A DNA stretch of 64,000 nt from Hevea brasiliensis. Taxonomy: Eukaryota > Streptophyta > Magnoliopsida > Malpighiales > Euphorbiaceae. The notes under the pieces are model-generated. The model saw only the letters and a program-made list of their open reading frames with translations, searched no databases and was not told the DNA's origin. Location of the stretch: contig NC_079504.1 of assembly GCF_030052815.1 (NCBI RefSeq), forward strand, positions 99,383,969 through 99,447,968. The letters are read 5' to 3'. Shown here one piece after another: positions 59,857 through 64,000 of the stretch; within the stretch, counting starts at the first letter, position 1; every line of letters begins with the position of its first letter. The position numbers were made by a program, and so were the translations under genes.

Positions 59857-61557
59857 ATGAGCGGTGCCGAAGGTCAAAGAGTGGCGAGTCCTCCCTCCAT
59901 TCAGTTCTCGTGGTCGTCTGACGAAGAAGAAGTGGTCGGGCCAAGCGCGCAAACAGAAACTCCTAGGGCCTCTGTTCCAGCTCAGGGGCGGGTCGGACCA
60001 ACAAGGCATGCACCTTCTTCGTGGAGGAGAATCTCCTATGGACGAGCCGCCATCGATCTTACAAGAGTCCGATCTACAATCGTTTAGCGAGTACAATATT
60101 CGCTCGATTCGCATTTAACTTATCCGTGCCACGACGATCACCGAGAAGATCACTTCTTTGAAGAAAATGACCTGGTAATGGTATACGAGGAACAGTTAAA
60201 GGCCGGTCTTCGGTTCCCTTTGGACGACTTCTTCAAGGAGGTCCTAAAACTTCACCGGGTATGCATTGCTCAAATTCACCCTAACTCGTGGCGGATCTTA
60301 GTAGCTTTCCGAGGTCTATGTCGATCTAAGGGAATCAGACCTACGGCTAAGGTGTTCGCCGAATCGCAAAGCTAACTCGCGAAAGGACGATGATCACCGG
60401 TTCTTTCAGTGAAGCCTCATTGCGGGCTCTTCACCGACCGCCCTCCTCCCTTAAAAATTAGAAGAACCGCTTCATTCCGAGGAGCAAAAATCCGACCGCT
60501 TTGAGGACTTCCTCGTAGTGGTGGCACCATGGGCCCTTACTTCCGAAGCACGTTAACCTGAACCAGGAAGAAAGCTTAATAGTGATGGATCTGAAAAGTC
60601 AGGCTGCCACTCAAAAGTATTCCTGTTTAGACGCAGTGACCGCCGAGCTGCACCATTGGACCCTACAGCTGCTCATCGGCCAAGATCGCGAACTTCCGCT
60701 CTCTGACCTCGGCACTGGTATTTTCTAAATCTCAGATCTCAGGACCTTAGCGATCTCACTGACCTCTCCTTTGTGCAGGTATGGCGGGTGATGAGAGTTC
60801 TAGGAAGCGGAAGAAGGAAAGAGAGATCTCCCGGAAAGTAAAGGAGATGAAGTGTTCGGAGATGCCTCGAACTCCTGGCCATGAACCAGGGGAGATGCAA
60901 GGAGGCCTGGCCCCGACCTTCGGGGCCGCGATCACCGGTTGTCCGATCTCCTCCTCAACAAGAAGAGCTGCCCACCCTCCGGTTGCTTCAAGCACAGAAA
61001 GGGGTCCTTCTCAACCTTCTGTGAGATCCTCCTCTCGTGGCGCTCAAACGTTGATGGAGTCCCTGAAGAATAACCGGACTATTCGGGAGAACCCCGGTTT
61101 TGCCAAAGTGTTGGGGTCTTCCATCTGCCTTCGGGAGGATCGGGAAAGGTTATCCCCGGACAGCCTTGACGATATCTTGACTCGCGCCATGAGCCTGAAC
61201 GTGGAGTGCCTGGTGAACCAAACCATAGTTCGGGAAAAGGCTCATCGCCTGGGCAAGGAGATCGAAAAGAAGAATCAGGAAATGGCTTCCCTCCGATCCC
61301 AACTCGCATCCACTCAGGATTACATATCTCAAGTTGAGGGGCGGGCGAAGTTTTATGAAGACAGAGTGGCCAAACAGAATCATGTTCGCCGAAGGGATCG
61401 GCTCGTGGAAGTCGAGGTGCTCCGGGCCAACGAAGCTTCTCAGGTCGCCCAACTTATCGAGGAGCTTAAGGCGAAAGACGAGGAAATGGTGACGGGACTC
61501 GCTGGTGCCTATGTGAATGCTCACAAGGACCTCTTGGCCGAACTCTGCGCACCCTAA
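59857..61557 (+). pseudogene. Two-exon PF04195-like gene, second copy
   Basis: Same design as 38771-40061, damaged in the other exon. Exon 1 (59857-60717) has small indels from about 60020 to 60530 that shift the frame several times; clean stretches such as VYEEQLKAGLRFPLDDFF remain (60178-60375). The 61-bp intron is at 60718-60778. Exon 2 (60779-61557) is full length: a basic start (SRKRKKEREISRK), a Pro/Ser-rich linker, then a helical, coiled-coil-like region (LGKEIEKKNQEMASLRSQL, then QVAQLIEELKAKDEEMV) ending ELCAP. The two LTR copies together show what the undamaged gene looked like, but neither copy is whole as read. Confidence 0.7.
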
Positions 61558-62246
61558 GAGGACTTCTCTTGATGGCCGACTGCCCCGGCGAGGAGGAAAG
61601 CGAAGAGGAGGCCGAGGGTGAGAGGGAAAATGAGCAAAATGTAGATCAGGCTGGGGGTGATCCCCCAGCCGAATGACTTGTAAAAAATTTTGAAATGAAA
61701 TGAAGTGGAATACCCTTCTTGTTCAATGAATGGTTATGATCGGAAAATTTCTAAATTATTAAGCACTTGATTGTCTGAGTATGTTGAAATAACTGAAGAT
61801 GATTATTAACCTAAGTGTGAGAGATCGGAAAACACAATGATCATGAGATCGGTAGGGGAGAAATGCTGAACGGGACTTGATTAAAATTGGAAATTTGATT
61901 TGAACACCTAAGATCGAAATCTTCATTAAACCGGACCAAAACCTTAACTTTTAAACTTTTGAAAGGGAGATCGGCAATAAAACTGGTAAGAAAAGATCTA
62001 GTTCATTTTGTTTATACTACAACGGGTCGGAGAGATCGGTGAGCGATTTAATAGACCGGTAAGGCTCTGACTGATGTGAGAACCTAGCATTGATTTAATT
62101 CTCTGTGAGGAGAGATCGGAAATGTGACTGTCTATCAAAGAGAGATCGAAAACGTGATTAGCTGTCAAAAGGGGACTTAGTATTGAGGTCAGTTCCAAAG
62201 TTTTATTGATTTTGGGGATCGGCCAAAATATGGTGTCGACACCATC

Positions 62247-62521
62247 CTCAAGTGTCACACGTGTTCTTCCTCGGTCCGAGAGTATACCAAAATGTCATCT
62301 ATGAATACGATGACAAAACGCTCCAAAAATGGCTTGAACACTCGGTTTATCAAGTCCATGAAGGCTGCTGGTGCATTAGTGAGTCCAAAAGACATCACCA
62401 AGAACTCATAATGACCGTATCTTGTCCTGAATGCCATTTTGGACACGTCCTGATTCCTGATTCTCAACTGATGGTAGCCAGATTGCAGGTCTATCTTGGA
62501 AAAGAATCTAGCCCCTTGGAG
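62247..62521 (-). pseudogene. Element B RT palm
   Basis: The minus frame contains [21 protein letters not shown] (cited in part) and the catalytic [20 protein letters not shown] (CGA to TGA) follows, then the target duplication of element C. The thumb continues at 35632. A TAG at 62522-62524 separates it from the upstream RT fingers, again replacing a Gln codon. Confidence 0.92.
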
Positions 62522-63357
62522 CTAATCAAACAGATCATCGATCCGAGGAAGTGGATACTTGTTCTTCACAGTCACCTTGTTCAGCTGTCTGTAGTCAATA
62601 CACAACCTCAATGACCCATCTTTCTTTCTCACAAATAGAACAGGAGCGCCCCAAGGTGAAGTGCTCAGACGTATAAAACCCTTGTCCAAAAGCTCCTGTA
62701 GTTGCTCCTTTAACTCTTTCAATTTTGCTGGCGCCATCCTGTAAGGCGGCATTGATATGGGGTTTGTACCCGGCACAATATCAATGCAGAACTCTATTTC
62801 CCTTTCCGGTGGCAATCCTGGAAGCTCTTCAGGGAAGACATCCATGAATTCTCTGACAACAGGAACATTTTCCATGTTGACACCTCCTACAGAGGTATCT
62901 CTCACCAATGCCAAATACCCTTGACATTCACGCCTCAACATTTTTCTAGCACTAATTGCTGACACCAAGTTATATGGAGCCACGCTCCTGTCACCATCAA
63001 AGCTAAACTCTTCCACACCAGGTATGTGGAAATGCACCTTGTTGTTCCTACAGTCTAAAGTAGCATAATGAGTTGCCAACCAATCCATCCCCAAGATTAC
63101 ATCGAAATCCATCACTGGTAGAGGAACCAAGTCTGCTGGGAGGATCTTTCCATCCACTACTACTGGGCTACCCGGAAAAACCATATCTACATCTATGTTA
63201 TCACTAAGTGGGGTAGCTACCGACAAAGGACATTCTAAGGTTGTAGGGTTTCTACCCAACCTCATGGCATACACAGGGGAGACAAATGAATGCGTAGCAC
63301 CCGGATCTATTAAAACACGAGCCTCATAGGAATGCACTGTAAGAATACCGCCACAAT
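62522..63357 (-). pseudogene. Element B protease and RT N-terminus
   Basis: The 271-codon frame carries the protease site [13 protein letters not shown], the second protease block [13 protein letters not shown], then the linker into RT with [47 protein letters not shown] and [11 protein letters not shown]. (Short blocks.) It stops at a TAG at 62522. This is the longest undamaged stretch of B. Confidence 0.93.
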
Positions 63358-63800
63358 CGCATTTAAAGCTTGAGCATCCTGGTGGGTCAGGGTGAAAACC
63401 CGAGCTTGACCCCTACCCTGAGTGGCGTAACTCGACATCGACTTCTCCTCCCGACCGCCTCCAAATCCACATCCCCTTGTCCTCGGCCTGGCCATCGAAT
63501 CGATCGCCCGCCATGCCGAAGCACCAGGATACAATCGGCGAGGAACATTTGCAGGTAACCCCTGTGACCCCATCCGTGGCTCATCAACACGACATTCCTA
63601 GCAAAGTGACTGGTTGGCCACACCAAGCATACTCCAACCCATCATACAAGGTCTGAATGTCCTCTTCCACACCGTACAAGTTGCCAAGGAGGATCTCAAC
63701 TGCACCCGTAACTACTGCACTGAACCGTGACCACCGCCGATCCGCACTGTCCGAACCCTCGGGATTTGTGTCTAAAACCACTCTTCTTGTTCCTACTTCT
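63358..63800 (-). pseudogene. Element B gag C-terminal remnant
   Basis: Just upstream of protease the minus strand encodes [23 protein letters not shown], a block seen before the protease of chromoviruses (cited in part). Further up, SHFARN with nearby Cys codons at about 63590-63640 is a decayed zinc knuckle, and RNKKSGFRHKS-like basic text reaches 63800. Frames change several times. It is cut at 63800 by another LTR. Confidence 0.7.
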
Positions 63801-64000
63801 TGTCACACCCTACCCCTCTGTAAGGCATAACATGATCCCGTAGTATACCTAATGAATTACCAACTCCGTCTACTGATAACCCATTAAATACACTACAAGG
63901 GATTTTAAAAACTTTTCTTACTTCTTTTACATGGTGAGCACTATTTACAGTGTTAAAAACCTTTTGAATCAAGTGATAGAACTAACACATTTGAATTATT
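63801..64000 (-). repeat. E-family LTR, start only
   Basis: TGTCACACCCTACCCC begins an LTR whose first 120 bases match E1's right LTR (TAGTATACCTAATGAATTAC, CCCATTAAATACACTACAAGG) better than A's. There is no primer site to its left; B's gag is there instead, so it inserted into B. Its other end is outside the window. Confidence 0.8.

Larger units (their letters stand above)
35633..62241 (-). mobile_element. Element C: 26.6-kb Tat/Ogre-type element nested in B's RT
   Basis: LTRs of about 5.1 and 5.5 kb flank an interior that reads on minus as ORF1, gag, protease/G-patch, intron, RT, RNase H, second RNase H, integrase. Perfect CCATC duplications (35628-35632 and 62242-62246) flank it, and B's RT frame resumes across them. 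The size, the extra ORF1 before gag, the second RNase H before integrase and the protease-RT intron are all traits I know from Ogre-like members of the Tat lineage. The interior holds a 1.2-kb tandem array, a solo LTR (D2) and hairpin repeats downstream of pol. Stops and frameshifts throughout make it non-autonomous. Confidence 0.95.
56756..62241 (-). repeat. Element C right (5') LTR
   Basis: About 5.49 kb from a decayed AGTCGCCGCAAGG to GGTGTCGACA, then the target duplication CCATC. It is nearly identical to the left LTR outside patches. Patches of small indels lie at about 58190-58960 and 60000-60540. It carries the same plus-strand TATA boxes, small ORF and two-exon gene. Confidence 0.92.

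Overview
The window is nested plant repeat DNA. No host gene, tRNA or rRNA could be supported. It is a stack of LTR retrotransposons: Ty3/gypsy chromoviruses with chromodomain integrases, one giant Tat/Ogre-type element with two RNase H domains, and one Ty1/copia element. These lineages, the GT-AG introns inside elements and the AT-rich plant-style LTRs point to a seed plant with a repeat-rich genome, probably a eudicot. I cannot name the species; a Euphorbiaceae-like feel is only a hunch.

Layout, using local element names. 1-2384 is part of an E-family LTR inserted in element E1. E1 (2385-13625) has a left LTR, a short interior with only a gag remnant, and a right LTR that is split by a solo LTR of family D (D1, 7937-11469). 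13626-14032 is a scrap of another LTR. Element B starts at 14033 with its 3' LTR, is read on the minus strand, and runs off the right edge. Its pol is cut into three pieces. Element A (18011-34692) sits between integrase and RNase H. Element C (35633-62241) sits inside reverse transcriptase. A further E-family LTR starts at 63801 inside gag. A's right LTR is itself split by copia element F (28172-32676). C's 3' UTR is split by a second, oppositely oriented solo D LTR (D2, 42176-46183). Target-site duplications mark A (AAGGT/AAGGA on minus), C (CCATC), F (CAATC), D1 (ATTTT) and D2 (GATCT).

Element C is the most interesting part. Read on minus, it carries an extra ORF1, then gag, protease with G-patch, an intron whose removal joins protease to RT in frame, RT, RNase H, a second RNase H and integrase. 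Its 5.1-5.5 kb LTRs carry, on the opposite (plus) strand, a two-exon gene with a PF04195-like domain, a TATA box and a 61-bp intron, plus a second small conserved ORF behind its own TATA box. The two LTR copies differ mainly in patches of tiny indels that fall largely on CTG/CAG. This may be a sequencing artefact.

The pol genes of A, B, C and F are all broken by stops or frameshifts, so no element here is autonomous as read. Chromovirus LTR families A, D and E share conserved modules, including paired CCAATTGG palindromes and a CCAAATGAACAG hairpin.
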